Shown: positions 9,131 to 17,711, numbered from the stretch's first letter. The stretch: 64,000 nt of DNA from Natronosporangium sp035305625 (GCA_963809545.1 CAWEKD010000005.1:682001-746000); one strand, 5' to 3'. The notes: generated from the sequence alone by a model not told the origin. Numbers and translations are program-made.

Positions 9131-11665
9131 GTGACGGATCCGACGGTCTCTGGTCAGAACGTCCCCGAGCGGGGCGAGCCGACCCCGACCGAATCGACCG
9201 AGCTGGAGTTCGGGCGCGGACGGATTGAGCCGGTCGGCCTCGAGGTCGAGATGCAGCACTCGTACCTCGACTACGCCATGAGCGTGATCGTCAGCCGGGC
9301 GCTGCCGGACGTGCGGGATGGGCTCAAGCCGGTCCACCGCAAGATCCTCTACGGGATGTTCGACGGCGGTTACCTGCCCGACCGGGGGTACGTCAAGTGC
9401 GCCCGGGTGGTCGGTGACGTCATGGGTAACTACCACCCCCACGGCGACGTGGCGATCTACGACGCGCTGGTCCGAATGGGGCAGCCCTGGTCGCTGCGGT
9501 ACCCGCTGATCGACGGCAACGGCAACTTCGGCTCCCCCGGTAACGACCGGCAGGCCGCGATGCGGTACACCGAGTGCCGGCTGGACTCGCTCACCATGGC
9601 GATGCTCCAGGACATCCGGGAAGACACCGTCGACTTTGTACCGAACTACGACGGCCGGGCCGAAGAGCCGGTAGTGCTGCCGGCGCGGTTCCCCAACCTG
9701 CTGGTCAACGGCTCGGAGGGAATCGCGGTCGGGATGGCCACCCGGATTCCGCCGCACAACCTGCGTGAGATCGCCGCGGCGGTGCAGTGGTGCCTGGAGA
9801 ACCCGGACGCCGACGAGCAGACCACCCTGGACGCCCTGATGAAGCTGGTGAAGGGGCCGGACTTCCCCACCCGGGGGCTGATCGTCGGTACCTCCGGGAT
9901 CGAGGACGCCTACCGTACCGGCCGCGGCTCCATCCGGATGCGGGCGGTGGTGGATGTCGAGGAGGACCGCAAGGGCCGCACCACCCTGGTGGTGACCGAA
10001 CTGCCCTACCAGGTCAACCCCGACAACCTGGCGCAGCGGATCGCGGAGCTGGTCAAGGAAGGCAAGCTCTCCGGGATCGCCGACATCCGCGACGAGTCGT
10101 CCGGCCGGACCGGGATGCGGCTGGTGCTGGTCCTGAAGCGGGACGCGATCCCCAAGGTGGTGCTGAACAACCTCTACAAGCACACCCAGCTGCAGGAGAC
10201 GTTCGGCGCCAACATGCTGGCGTTGGTCGACGGCGTGCCGCGGACGCTGAACCTGGCGCAGTTCGTGCGCTACTACGTCGACCACCAGATCGAGGTGATC
10301 CAGCGGCGGACCCGGTTCCGGCTGAGGAAGGCCGAGGAGCGGGCCCACATTCTGCGCGGCTACGCCAAGGCGCTGGACCTGCTCGACGAGGTGATCGCGC
10401 TGATCCGGCGCTCCCCGACCGTGGAGGAGGCGCGGACCGGGCTGATCCAGCTGCTGGACGTGGACGAGGTGCAGGCCACCGCCATCCTCGACCTGCAGCT
10501 GCGGCGGTTGGCCGCACTGGAGCGGCAGAAGATCCTGGACGAGCTGACCGAGATCGAGCAGCGGATCGCCGACCTGAAGGACATCCTGGACAAGCCGGAG
10601 CGGCAGCGCCAGATCGTGTCCGAGGAACTGGCGCAGGTGGTCGAGAAGTACGGCGACGACCGCCGCACCCGGATCGTGCCGTACGAGGGGGAGGTCTCGG
10701 CCGAGGATCTGATCGCGCGCCAGGACGTGGTGGTGACCATCACCCGGACCGGGTACGCCAAGCGGACCCGGGCCGATCTCTACCGGACGCAGCGGCGGGG
10801 CGGCAAGGGCGTGACCGGCGCGACCCTCCGGCAGGACGACATCGTCAGTCACTTCTTCGTCTGCTCGACCCACGACTGGATCCTGTTCTTCACCAACAAG
10901 GGGCGGGTCTACCGCGCCAAGGCGTACGAACTGCCGGAGGCGAGCCGGGCCGCGCGGGGCCAGCACGTGGCGAACCTGCTGGCGTTCCAGCCGGATGAGC
11001 ACATCGCCCAGGTGATCAGGATTCCGGACTACCAGGCCGCTCCGTACCTGGTACTGGCCACCCGGAACGGGCTGGTCAAGAAGACCGCGCTGGAGGAGTT
11101 CGACTCCAACCGCAGCGGCGGGATCATCGCGATCAACCTGCGCGATGGGGATGAACTGGTGGGCGCGGCGCTCATCGGCCCGGAGGATGACCTGCTGCTG
11201 GTGAGCAAGAACGCCCAGGCGATCCGGTTCAACGCCACTGACGAGGTGCTGCGCCCGATGGGGCGGGCCACCAGCGGCGTGATCGGGATGCGGTTCAGCG
11301 ACAACGACGAGCTGCTGGCGATGGAGGTGGTCCGGGAGGGGATGGACGTCCTGGTCGCCACCCGCGGTGGCTACGCCAAGCGGACCCCGATTGAGGAGTA
11401 CCCGGTGCAGGGGCGGGGCGGCAAGGGTGTCCTCACCGCCAAGATCACCGAGCGCCGAGGGGAGCTGGTCGGTGCGATCGTGGTCAACCCGGAGGACGAG
11501 CTGTTCACGATCACCAGTAACGGTGGTGTGATGCGGACTCCGGTGAAGCCGGTGCGCCGGACCCGGGATCGGAACACAATGGGGGTCAAGTTGATGAACC
11601 TTCCCGAGGGGGTGAGCCTCGTGGCCATCGCCCGGAATGCCGACGAACCGGACGAACAGGAATGA
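9131..11665 (+). CDS. gyrA: DNA gyrase subunit A
   Basis: Cleavage/rejoining subunit of gyrase. The 844-residue product has the winged-helix domain with the catalytic tyrosine in AAMRYTECRL (about Tyr146). It also carries the tower and coiled-coil domains and a C-terminal beta-pinwheel with two gyrase boxes (QRRGGKG near 10795 and QGRGGKG near 11409). Start GTG at 9131 after GAAAGGTGG. The quinolone-determining segment reads HPHGDVAIYDALVRMGQPWS: the residue equivalent to E. coli Ser83 / M. tuberculosis Ala90 is Val (about residue 107). Asp is kept at the second hotspot. Confidence 0.98.
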   Translation: MTDPTVSGQNVPERGEPTPTESTELEFGRGRIEPVGLEVEMQHSYLDYAMSVIVSRALPDVRDGLKPVHRKILYGMFDGGYLPDRGYVKCARVVGDVMGNYHPHGDVAIYDALVRMGQPWSLRYPLIDGNGNFGSPGNDRQAAMRYTECRLDSLTMAMLQDIREDTVDFVPNYDGRAEEPVVLPARFPNLLVNGSEGIAVGMATRIPPHNLREIAAAVQWCLENPDADEQTTLDALMKLVKGPDFPTRGLIVGTSGIEDAYRTGRGSIRMRAVVDVEEDRKGRTTLVVTELPYQVNPDNLAQRIAELVKEGKLSGIADIRDESSGRTGMRLVLVLKRDAIPKVVLNNLYKHTQLQETFGANMLALVDGVPRTLNLAQFVRYYVDHQIEVIQRRTRFRLRKAEERAHILRGYAKALDLLDEVIALIRRSPTVEEARTGLIQLLDVDEVQATAILDLQLRRLAALERQKILDELTEIEQRIADLKDILDKPERQRQIVSEELAQVVEKYGDDRRTRIVPYEGEVSAEDLIARQDVVVTITRTGYAKRTRADLYRTQRRGGKGVTGATLRQDDIVSHFFVCSTHDWILFFTNKGRVYRAKAYELPEASRAARGQHVANLLAFQPDEHIAQVIRIPDYQAAPYLVLATRNGLVKKTALEEFDSNRSGGIIAINLRDGDELVGAALIGPEDDLLLVSKNAQAIRFNATDEVLRPMGRATSGVIGMRFSDNDELLAMEVVREGMDVLVATRGGYAKRTPIEEYPVQGRGGKGVLTAKITERRGELVGAIVVNPEDELFTITSNGGVMRTPVKPVRRTRDRNTMGVKLMNLPEGVSLVAIARNADEPDEQE

Positions 11666-11669
11666 AATA

Positions 11670-12518
11670 ATGACCGAGACGAGGGCGACGACCGGGGACT
11701 CGACCGACACGGACGAGACGACACCCACCGGCGGACCCGCTGCGGCTGAGGAGGAGAGGGTGAGCGATCACAGCGCCGAGAACGGGGACCGGAACACCGG
11801 TGCCACTATCGGCACCTCCGACCAGCCCCCGACCACGCCGAATCCGGTCGCGCACGATCCCAGCCTGAATGGCGAGGCCACCGACCAGTTGGATGGTGGG
11901 CAGGCGGACCAGCCCCGCTATACCCGAGCGCCGGGTATGCCACCGCCGCCTGATCAGCCCGACAGCACCGACACCGTGGTCATCCCCTCCGTCGCCACAC
12001 CGGCAACCGCGTCGGTCACCGGCAGCGGCGCGGAAGCCACCGCCACCTTCCAGGCCGACTCCAGCGGTGAGCAGCTCAGCTCGCCCGCCGCCGCGGCGAT
12101 GCGGGCTGTCCGGGTGGGCGAGGTACGCCCCCGGGTGAGCACCCCGCGAGGACCGCGCCGGGCCCGGTTGGTCATCCGGCGGGTGGACCCCTGGTCAGTG
12201 ATGAAGTTCTCGTTCGCGGTCTCGCTGGTGCTGTTCATCGTGATCGTGGTGGCGGCGTCCGTGCTCTACCTGGCGCTGGACACCATGGGGGTGTTCGCCA
12301 GCATCAACGAGACCGTCGCCGACCTGATCCAGTCCAGCGGTGGGGACGGCAGCGGACCGTTCCGGATCACCGCGCAAGGGGTGATCGGCACCGCCGCGGT
12401 GCTCGGCGGGTTGAACGTCCTGCTGTTCACCTCGTTGGCCACCCTCGGGGCGTTTATCTACAACGTGTGCGCTGACTTGGTCGGCGGGGTGGAGGTGACC
12501 CTGGCCGAGCGGGATTGA
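11670..12518 (+). CDS. DUF3566 transmembrane protein
   Basis: Conserved actinobacterial membrane protein found directly after gyrA (Rv0007-like context). The 282-residue product starts with a long acidic, Thr/Pro-rich disordered segment (about residues 1-165). The DUF3566 domain follows: RRARLVIRRVDPWSVMKFSF, a membrane helix (LVLFIVIVVAASVLYLAL), a soluble loop, then a second hydrophobic segment ending FIYNVCADLVGGVEVTL. ATG 11670 lies 5 bases after the gyrA stop, so it is probably cotranscribed. Biochemical function unknown; a link to division or envelope is family speculation. Confidence 0.88.
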   Translation: MTETRATTGDSTDTDETTPTGGPAAAEEERVSDHSAENGDRNTGATIGTSDQPPTTPNPVAHDPSLNGEATDQLDGGQADQPRYTRAPGMPPPPDQPDSTDTVVIPSVATPATASVTGSGAEATATFQADSSGEQLSSPAAAAMRAVRVGEVRPRVSTPRGPRRARLVIRRVDPWSVMKFSFAVSLVLFIVIVVAASVLYLALDTMGVFASINETVADLIQSSGGDGSGPFRITAQGVIGTAAVLGGLNVLLFTSLATLGAFIYNVCADLVGGVEVTLAERD

Positions 12519-12702
12519 GCGCCGAGCAGTATTGCGCGACCCATGACCTCCGGCGGGCCCTCCCGCAAGTGACGGGAACGCCCTCCGGAGTGGGGCGGGC
12601 GAGCGCGAGGCGCGCCGACCCGGTATGCTCGGGCCGGTCGCGCCGAACGGGTGATCCCGGTTGGGTCCGGGCCACCCGATGCGGTACGCTAGCTCGGCGC
12701 AC

Positions 12703-12776
12703 GGGGCTATAGCTCAGTCGGTTAGAGCGCAGAGCTGATAACTCTGAGGTCGCTGGTTCGATTCCAGCTAGCCCCA
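12703..12776 (+). tRNA. tRNA-Ile (GAT)
   Basis: A complete 74-base cloverleaf. Acceptor GGGGCTA pairs with TAGCCCC, the D-arm is AGCTCAGTCGGTTAGAGC, and the anticodon loop CTGATAA has GAT at 12737-12739. The T-arm carries GGTTCGATTCC, and the discriminator is A. CCA is not encoded. It lies upstream of tRNA-Ala in the usual actinobacterial gyrA-downstream order. Confidence 0.97.
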
Positions 12777-12799
12777 CTCCCTCAGACGGAGGTTCCTCC

Positions 12800-12928
12800 A
12801 TGTGGAAGAAGCTGCTGATCGTCGCCGGAGTGGTCGGCGTGGCCGCCCTAGTCATTAGGCGGGTCAAAGCAGCCAACGACGAGCGGGCCCTCTGGCACGA
12901 AGCTACTTCCGCTGCCGATCCCCGCTGA
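12800..12928 (+). CDS. DLW-39 family miniprotein (42 aa)
   Basis: A very short gene between tRNA-Ile and tRNA-Ala. The ATG at 12800 follows ACGGAGG. The product opens MWKKLLIVAGVVGVAALVIR, a single N-terminal membrane helix, followed by a polar tail with DERALWHEAT. This resembles the DLW-39 family, which is named for a short, conserved, Asp/Leu/Trp-containing C-terminal motif and is encoded at this position in many actinobacteria. Probably a small membrane protein with cytosolic C-terminus; role unknown. Confidence 0.85.
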   Translation: MWKKLLIVAGVVGVAALVIRRVKAANDERALWHEATSAADPR

Positions 12929-12964
12929 CACCTTCCCCTGTCGCCGCCTCGCGGCTACGGGTGC

Positions 12965-13037
12965 GGGGCCGTAGCTCAACTGGCAGAGCACTGCCTTTGC
13001 AAGGCAGGGGTTAGGGGTTCAAGTCCCCTCGGCTCCA
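12965..13037 (+). tRNA. tRNA-Ala (TGC)
   Basis: A 73-base cloverleaf. Acceptor GGGGCCG pairs with CGGCTCC and carries the G3:U70 wobble that identifies alanine tRNAs. The anticodon TGC lies at 12998-13000, the T-arm is GGGGTTCAAGTCCCC and the discriminator is A. A CCA end is encoded at 13038-13040. Confidence 0.97.
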
Positions 13038-13178
13038 CCATTCACACCTCCTGACCAGCAAGGACGTTCTGTATCTGTCGGGTACGACTGGCTACGTTCC
13101 TGAACCGTTGCGCTGTGCCGGCAGCACTGCTGAGTTCGACATGTGACTTTCGGGTCTCGCCGCCCTCACTATGGCGTC

Positions 13179-13852
13179 ATGGCTGCCCTCTCTCTGCCAG
13201 TGAACCTGGTCGACAGCGTCCACCCCGACCCGACGCCCGAATTCCGCGCCTGGGTCAACGACCTGCCCCACACCGTGGCCGATCTGGCCGACAGCTGGTC
13301 GCTCCAGCTCGGGCCGCCGTACCAACCGGGTGGTCGGTACGCATGGGTGGCGCCTGTCCGTACCAGTACCGGTCGGGAGCTGGTCCTCAAAGTCGCCTGG
13401 CGCCACGACGAGGCGGTGCATGAAGCCGACGGCCTGCGTGTCTGGGACGGCAAGGGCGCCGTGCGGCTGTACGCCAGCGTGGTGTGTGGCGCCACCAACG
13501 CCCTGCTGCTGGAGCGGTGCACACCCGGCATCCCGCTAGCGGTGTCCCGGCCGGAACCTGACCAGGACATGATCGTGGCCGGCCTGCTGCGACAACTGTG
13601 GACCGCCCCGGTCGACAGTTTCCCGTTCCGGTCGCTGCAGACCATGTGTGAGCAGTGGGCGGCCGAGTTCGAGGGGCGCCATGGCGCCACCGGTCAGACC
13701 CTGGACCCAGGTCTGGCCTGGGTCGGGATGGAACTGTTCCGCAGCCTGCCCGCCACCGCCGACCGGCAGGTGCTGCGGTGTACCGATCTGCACGCCGGTC
13801 GATCGACCAGCCCGTCCTGCGGGAGGTCGCCGCCCGCCTGGCCCCCACCTAG
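13179..13852 (+). pseudogene. Broken aminoglycoside/hydroxyurea (streptomycin 6-kinase-like) phosphotransferase
   Basis: The first frame (ATG 13179) encodes a recognisable N-terminal and central APH(6)-type kinase: VNLVDSVHPDPTPEFRAWV, then ELVLKVAWRHDEAVHEADGL with the nucleotide-binding Lys, and LLLERCTPG. It ends at the Brenner-type catalytic start LRCTDLHAG near 13795. There homology stops. The same DNA in another frame reads SIDQPVLREVAARLAP and a stop at 13852, a typical C-terminus for this family. The catalytic Asn/Asp and metal-binding segments between are missing. The simplest explanation is an internal deletion of roughly 70-90 codons with a frameshift, so the enzyme should be inactive. 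The first frame otherwise runs on to 14102 as low-complexity sequence. Confidence 0.75.
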
Positions 13853-13983
13853 CATCCCTCACCGCGGACCGGACCGGGTCGGATCGGAGACCGTGCCGAG
13901 GGCGTCAGCGGGATGCGTGAACCCGCGCGGGTGCTGTCCTCAGCAAGCGGCCGTGGAGGGTGAGCCTCGAGAAGGCCAGTCTG

Positions 13984-14526
13984 CTATGGACAAGGTGCCG
14001 GGTCGGTGGCGAGCCGCGCATGTCGCTCCACATCGAAGCGTTCCTGGCCGTACCGGAGTCGTTGCCGTTCCAGCCCTTCGAACAGGAATCCTGCCGCGGT
14101 AGCGACCCGACACGAGGCGGGGTTGTTGGTGCGGTGGCCAAGTTCGAGGCGGAACAGGTCAAGCTGATTGAATGCCCACGTCGCCAGGGCGCGTACCGCG
14201 TGGGTGGCCACCCCTTGTCTCCGTGCAGCGGGTACGGTCCAATAAGAAACCCAGCCGGTCTGGTGACGATGCTCCACGTCGGTCACCGCTACCTGGCCGA
14301 GCAAGGTGTCCTCGGAATCGACCACCGCCCAGCTGTAGCCGCGTCCCTGCTGCCAATCTTCTTGCCGGGCACGCAGCCAACGCTCCGCCGCATCCGGGGT
14401 GTTGATTGGCTCGCGGCTTTGGTGCGCCATGTCTGGCGACGTGAACGCCGCCAGCACCGCCTCACGATCGGACATCTGCCACGGCCGCAGGACCAAGCCA
14501 GTTGAGGTGACCAGTCTGTCGGTCAT
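13984..14526 (-). CDS. GNAT-family N-acetyltransferase (RimJ/RimL type)
   Basis: Transfers an acetyl group from acetyl-CoA to an amine; the substrate is unknown. The 180-residue product starts MTDRLVTSTGLVLRPW. It has the acetyl-CoA-binding segment YWTVPAARRQGVATHAVRAL near residues 95-115 (R/QxxGxA-like loop) and the RimJ/L signature LELGHRTNNPASCRVATAAG with F following. ATG 14526 is preferred; a TTG at 14562 would add 12 residues. It is divergent from the EamA exporter. Confidence 0.87.
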   Translation of the reverse strand: MTDRLVTSTGLVLRPWQMSDREAVLAAFTSPDMAHQSREPINTPDAAERWLRARQEDWQQGRGYSWAVVDSEDTLLGQVAVTDVEHRHQTGWVSYWTVPAARRQGVATHAVRALATWAFNQLDLFRLELGHRTNNPASCRVATAAGFLFEGLERQRLRYGQERFDVERHARLATDPAPCP

Positions 14527-14850
14527 CTGATGATGCTCACTGGAGCCGGGCCTTATCCGCAATCACATTGTTCGGCGCGATCACGCGGTGTCAGCTAGCT
14601 ACCCCGCGCGTGTGGGGAGCGGTTCTTTCACTCGCGGTACTCGGGTGAGGCAGCGTGATGGGCTGATCAATCCGACGGTCAGGACTGAGGGGCATGGTCG
14701 GCGGCCTGGGAGGAGCCGGTGGGGCCGTGGCTTCGGCCCACCAGGTGATATGGCGACGGAGGTCGATGGCCAGGCATGGTTCCACGTGAAACGATCTCTG
14801 GATTGAGCGTCGAAGCGGGAGAAGTGCCCGGACGTCGGGAGGCGAGTGGC
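14527..14850. promoter_or_regulatory. Divergent intergenic region
   Basis: A 324-base gap between the GNAT gene and the EamA exporter, expected to hold both promoters. Besides the parS-like site at 14779-14792, I see no clear -35/-10 pair, RNA or gene. Short frames across it are Gly/Arg-rich and unconvincing. Confidence 0.4.
14779..14792. promoter_or_regulatory. parS-like ParB binding site
   Basis: GTTCCACGTGAAAC differs by one base from the palindrome GTTTCACGTGAAAC, the actinobacterial parS core bound by ParB. It lies in a non-coding gap about 12.5 kb from oriC, within the origin-proximal zone where parS sites cluster. parAB itself is not in the window. Confidence 0.65.
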
Positions 14851-15852
14851 GTGGGTCGGATGCCGGCGGTACGTGGCGGCAGCGTTTTCCGGGTGGCGGT
14901 GTTGGCGCTGTTGTGGGGGTCCGGGTTCCTGTGGACCAAGCTGGCGTTGCGCGGCTTCACCCCGGAGCAGGTGGTGCTGGGCCGGCTGGCGCTGGGGGCG
15001 CTGGTCCTGCTGGCGGTACTGCGCCTGGTCAAGCAGCGGTTGCCTCAGGGGCGGATGACCTGGTTCCACCTGACTCTGGCCGCAGCGACCGGCAACGTCA
15101 TCCCGTACCTGATGATGAGCGTGGGGCTGCGGGAGGTCGACTCCGCCGTGGCCGGCATGATCAACGCCACCACCCCGGTATGGACGGTGTTGATTGCGCT
15201 GGCCGCCAGACAGGGTCAAAGATTCTCGCTGGTGGTCGGCGGCGGGGTGGTGACGGGGCTGGCGGGCACGATCTTGATCTTTGCCCCCTGGCAGCTCGGA
15301 TCCCAGTTCACCAGCGCCGGGGCGATGGCGTGCCTGGTGGCGGCATTCAGCTACGGGATCAGTTACGTCTATCTCGCGCGGTTCCTCACCAATCGGGGGA
15401 ACGGTCCGCTCGGGTTGTCGGCGGGGCAGCTGCTGGTGGCCTCCGCGCTCACCGCCCTGGTGCTACCGTTCGGCGGTCTCCACCCGCCGCAGTGGCAGCC
15501 GGACGCGGTGATCAGCCTGCTTATTCTGGGCATCCTCGGCACCGGTGCGGCGTTCGTGGTGAACTACCGGATCGTGACCGACGACGGGGCGATCGCCGGG
15601 TCGGCGGTGATCTATCTGCTCCCGGCGGTGGCGATCATCCTCGGGGCGCTGGTCCTGGACGAGCAGCCGACCTCGCACGCCCTGCTCGGGGTGCTGGTCG
15701 TCCTGATCGGGGTGACGTTGACCCGCTGGCCCGGCGCCCGCGCGACGCGTGAGCCACATGCGGCGGGGACCGGCCCCACCGGAGCCGGCCCCGCGTCAGG
15801 TCAGCGCTTCCGGTCACGCGGATCCGACGAGGCTGAGCTTCAGAGTCGGTGA
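14851..15852 (+). CDS. EamA/RhaT-family (DMT) transporter
   Basis: Drug/metabolite-type exporter with about ten membrane helices in two EamA repeats. The first begins VFRVAVLALLWGSGFLWTKL; the second follows the loop near LGSQFTSAGAMACLVAAFSY. The end of the membrane part is VLVVLIGVTLTRWPGA. The GTG at 14851 has GGGAGG 8 bases upstream and is the best start; ATG 14860 is an alternative, and an ATG at 14776 would place the parS-like site inside the gene. The last roughly 35 codons encode a hydrophilic tail through a strong hairpin (15763-15794), unusual for the family. Substrate unknown. Confidence 0.85.
   Translation: MGRMPAVRGGSVFRVAVLALLWGSGFLWTKLALRGFTPEQVVLGRLALGALVLLAVLRLVKQRLPQGRMTWFHLTLAAATGNVIPYLMMSVGLREVDSAVAGMINATTPVWTVLIALAARQGQRFSLVVGGGVVTGLAGTILIFAPWQLGSQFTSAGAMACLVAAFSYGISYVYLARFLTNRGNGPLGLSAGQLLVASALTALVLPFGGLHPPQWQPDAVISLLILGILGTGAAFVVNYRIVTDDGAIAGSAVIYLLPAVAIILGALVLDEQPTSHALLGVLVVLIGVTLTRWPGARATREPHAAGTGPTGAGPASGQRFRSRGSDEAELQSR
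15763..15794. terminator. Hairpin terminator, copy 1 of a repeated element
   Basis: GCGGGG(A)CCGGC and GCCGGCCCCGC form an 11-bp stem with one bulged A and a 9-base CCCACCGGA loop. It lies between the convergent EamA gene and Opp operon, though still inside the EamA reading frame. Its core and right arm are repeated almost exactly at 33747-33779, also between convergent genes. Confidence 0.55.
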
Positions 15853-15897
15853 CCACCAGGTCCCCGGTCGGGAAGACGTTGGGGTGAGCCGGGGTCC

Positions 15898-16728
15898 CTA
15901 CCCGTCACCAGCCTGCAGAGTGTGGTGGTTCCGGGAAGCGGCGCGCCCCCGGGTCGGGTCCGGGATCGGCACCGCCGCGAGCAGCGACCGGGTGTACTCG
16001 TGGGTCGGGTGCTCGTACAACCGGTCCGAGTCAGCGATCTCTACGATCTCGCCGGAGCGCATCACCGCCACCCGGTCACACAGGTGCCGGACCACGGCCA
16101 GATCGTGGGCGATGAACAGGATCGTCAGACCGAGGCGCTCCCGCAGGTCCTGGAAGAGGTTGAGCACCTGCGCCTGCACCGACACGTCCAGGGAGGAGAC
16201 GGGTTCGTCGCAGATCAGCAGCTTCGGTTCCAGCGCGATCGCCCGGGCGATCGCGATCCGCTGCCGTTGACCGCCGGAGAAGGTCCGCGGGTACCGGTCC
16301 AGGTGCTCTTCGTTCAGACCGACCATCTGGAGCAGTTCCCGGGCGCGGGCCCGTAGTGCGGCCCGGTCGGTGACCACCCCGTGCACGAGCAGTGGCTCGC
16401 TGACGGTCTCGGCGACCGTCATCCGCGGATTGAGGGACGAGTACGGGTCCTGGAACACCATCTGCATGTCCCGCCGGAGTGACCGGAGGGCCCGGCCGGA
16501 GGCGGCGAGCACGTCTCGTCCGTCCAGGGTGATCCGACCAGAGGTCGCCGGCAGCAGGCGGGCGATGCAGCGGGCGGTGGTGGACTTACCGGAGCCGGAC
16601 TCGCCCACCAGCCCGAAGATCTCACCCCGCTCCACGGTGAAAGACACCCCCTTGAGGATGGTCAAGGGGGGCCGACGGTAGCCGGTGGGGAAGGACTTGA
16701 CCAGATTCTCCACTTCCAGCAGGCTCAC
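15898..16728 (-). CDS. Oligopeptide/dipeptide ABC transporter ATP-binding protein (OppF type)
   Basis: Cytosolic ATPase of a peptide importer, 276 residues. Walker A GESGSGKSTT near residue 45, Q-loop VFQDPYSSLNPRMTV, ABC signature FSGGQRQRIAIARA, Walker B LLICDEPVSSLDVSVQAQ and H-loop FIAHDLAVVRHL are all intact. The C-terminal ATRSLLAAVPIPDP-like oligopeptide domain is present (YTRSLLAAVPIP). The GTG at 16728 overlaps the OppD stop by 4 bases; the frame upstream is only read-through of OppD DNA. Last gene of the 14-gene operon. Confidence 0.95.
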   Translation of the reverse strand: MSLLEVENLVKSFPTGYRRPPLTILKGVSFTVERGEIFGLVGESGSGKSTTARCIARLLPATSGRITLDGRDVLAASGRALRSLRRDMQMVFQDPYSSLNPRMTVAETVSEPLLVHGVVTDRAALRARARELLQMVGLNEEHLDRYPRTFSGGQRQRIAIARAIALEPKLLICDEPVSSLDVSVQAQVLNLFQDLRERLGLTILFIAHDLAVVRHLCDRVAVMRSGEIVEIADSDRLYEHPTHEYTRSLLAAVPIPDPTRGRAASRNHHTLQAGDG

Positions 16729-17711
16729 GGCGCCACCTCCTGGGTGGTCATGGCGGCGGTCGCGACATGACAGGCCACCGCTCGGTCGGTCGAGTACCGC
16801 TGCAAGGGCGGGATCTGGTCGCGGCAGTCGTCGACTGCGCGCGGGCATCGGGGGTGGAACGCGCACCCGTCGGGGCGATTGGCCGGGGTGGGCATCTGGC
16901 CCTCGATCATCGGTAGTCGACCACCGCGGTGGCCATCGATCCGGGGTACCGCGGCGATCAGTCCTTGCGTGTACGGGTGGCGGGGCTGGGCGAAGATGTC
17001 GTGCACGGGCCCGCGCTCCACCTCCCGACCCGAGTACATCACCACCACCCGATCGGCGAACCCGGCGACGATGCCCAGGTCGTGGGTGATGAGCAGGACC
17101 GCCGTCCCCCGCTCGGCGGCCACCTCGTCGAGCAGGTCCAGCACCTGGGCCTGGATCCGGACGTCCAGGGCGGTGGTCGGCTCGTCGGCGATCAGCAGGT
17201 CAGGCTCGGCGATCATGGCGATGGCGATCACCACCCGTTGCCGCATGCCGCCCGAGAACTGGTGCGGGTAGTCGTTGAACCGGTTGGCGGCGTCCCGCAC
17301 CCCGAGCCGACTCAGCAGGTCGATGGCGCGGCGTTTCGCCTCCGCTTTGCGGACCCCACGGATCAGTAGCGGCTCCATCACCTGCTTACCGATCGTCATC
17401 ACGGGGTTCAGCGCCGCGAGTGGGTCCTGGAACACCAGGCCCACCCGACCTCCCCGGATCCGGCGCAGCACCCGGTTCGGGGCGCCGACGATCTCCTGGC
17501 CGGCCACCCGGACCGAGCCGGTCACCCGGGCGGTCGGCAGCAGACCCAGGATGGCCTGCGCGGTGACGGACTTCCCGGAACCGGACTCGCCGACCAACGC
17601 CACCCGCTCCCCGGCCCGGACTGTGAGATTCAGGCGGTCGATCACCCGGATCGGGCCGGTCGGGGTGTCGAAGTCGACCTGGAGATCGCGGACGTCGAGC
17701 AGGTCGGTCAT
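16725..17711 (-). CDS. Oligopeptide/dipeptide ABC transporter ATP-binding protein (OppD type)
   Basis: Second ATPase of the importer, 328 residues from ATG 17711 (ribosome site GGAGGAAC). Motifs: GESGSGKSVTAQ (Walker A), VFQDPLAALNPVMTIG (Q-loop), FSGGMRQRVVIAIAM (signature), LLIADEPTTALDVRIQAQ (Walker B) and ITHDLGIVAGFADR (H-loop). The C-terminus has the oligopeptide-type cysteine cluster CAFHPRCPRAVDDC...C, expected to bind an iron-sulfur cluster in OppD/DppD proteins. It overlaps OppC and OppF by 4 bases each. Confidence 0.95.
   Translation of the reverse strand: MTDLLDVRDLQVDFDTPTGPIRVIDRLNLTVRAGERVALVGESGSGKSVTAQAILGLLPTARVTGSVRVAGQEIVGAPNRVLRRIRGGRVGLVFQDPLAALNPVMTIGKQVMEPLLIRGVRKAEAKRRAIDLLSRLGVRDAANRFNDYPHQFSGGMRQRVVIAIAMIAEPDLLIADEPTTALDVRIQAQVLDLLDEVAAERGTAVLLITHDLGIVAGFADRVVVMYSGREVERGPVHDIFAQPRHPYTQGLIAAVPRIDGHRGGRLPMIEGQMPTPANRPDGCAFHPRCPRAVDDCRDQIPPLQRYSTDRAVACHVATAAMTTQEVAP

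Noticed and set aside
5483..11728. A continuous minus-strand reading frame of 2081 codons
   Set aside because: It lies antisense to recF, dciA, gyrB and gyrA. Its composition (His/Val/Gly/Arg-rich, no domains) is the mirror of GC-rich codon bias; the plus-strand genes are unmistakable.
13853..14102. Genuine C-terminal extension of the 13143-14102 frame
   Set aside because: After the APH homology ends, the translation is Ser/Pro/Gly/Arg-rich with no similarity to the kinase family; it is read-through after a frameshift.
14960..15860. Mobile element boundary or insertion sequence around the accessory patch
   Set aside because: No transposase, terminal inverted repeats or target-site duplication could be found near the EamA gene or at the tRNA ends.
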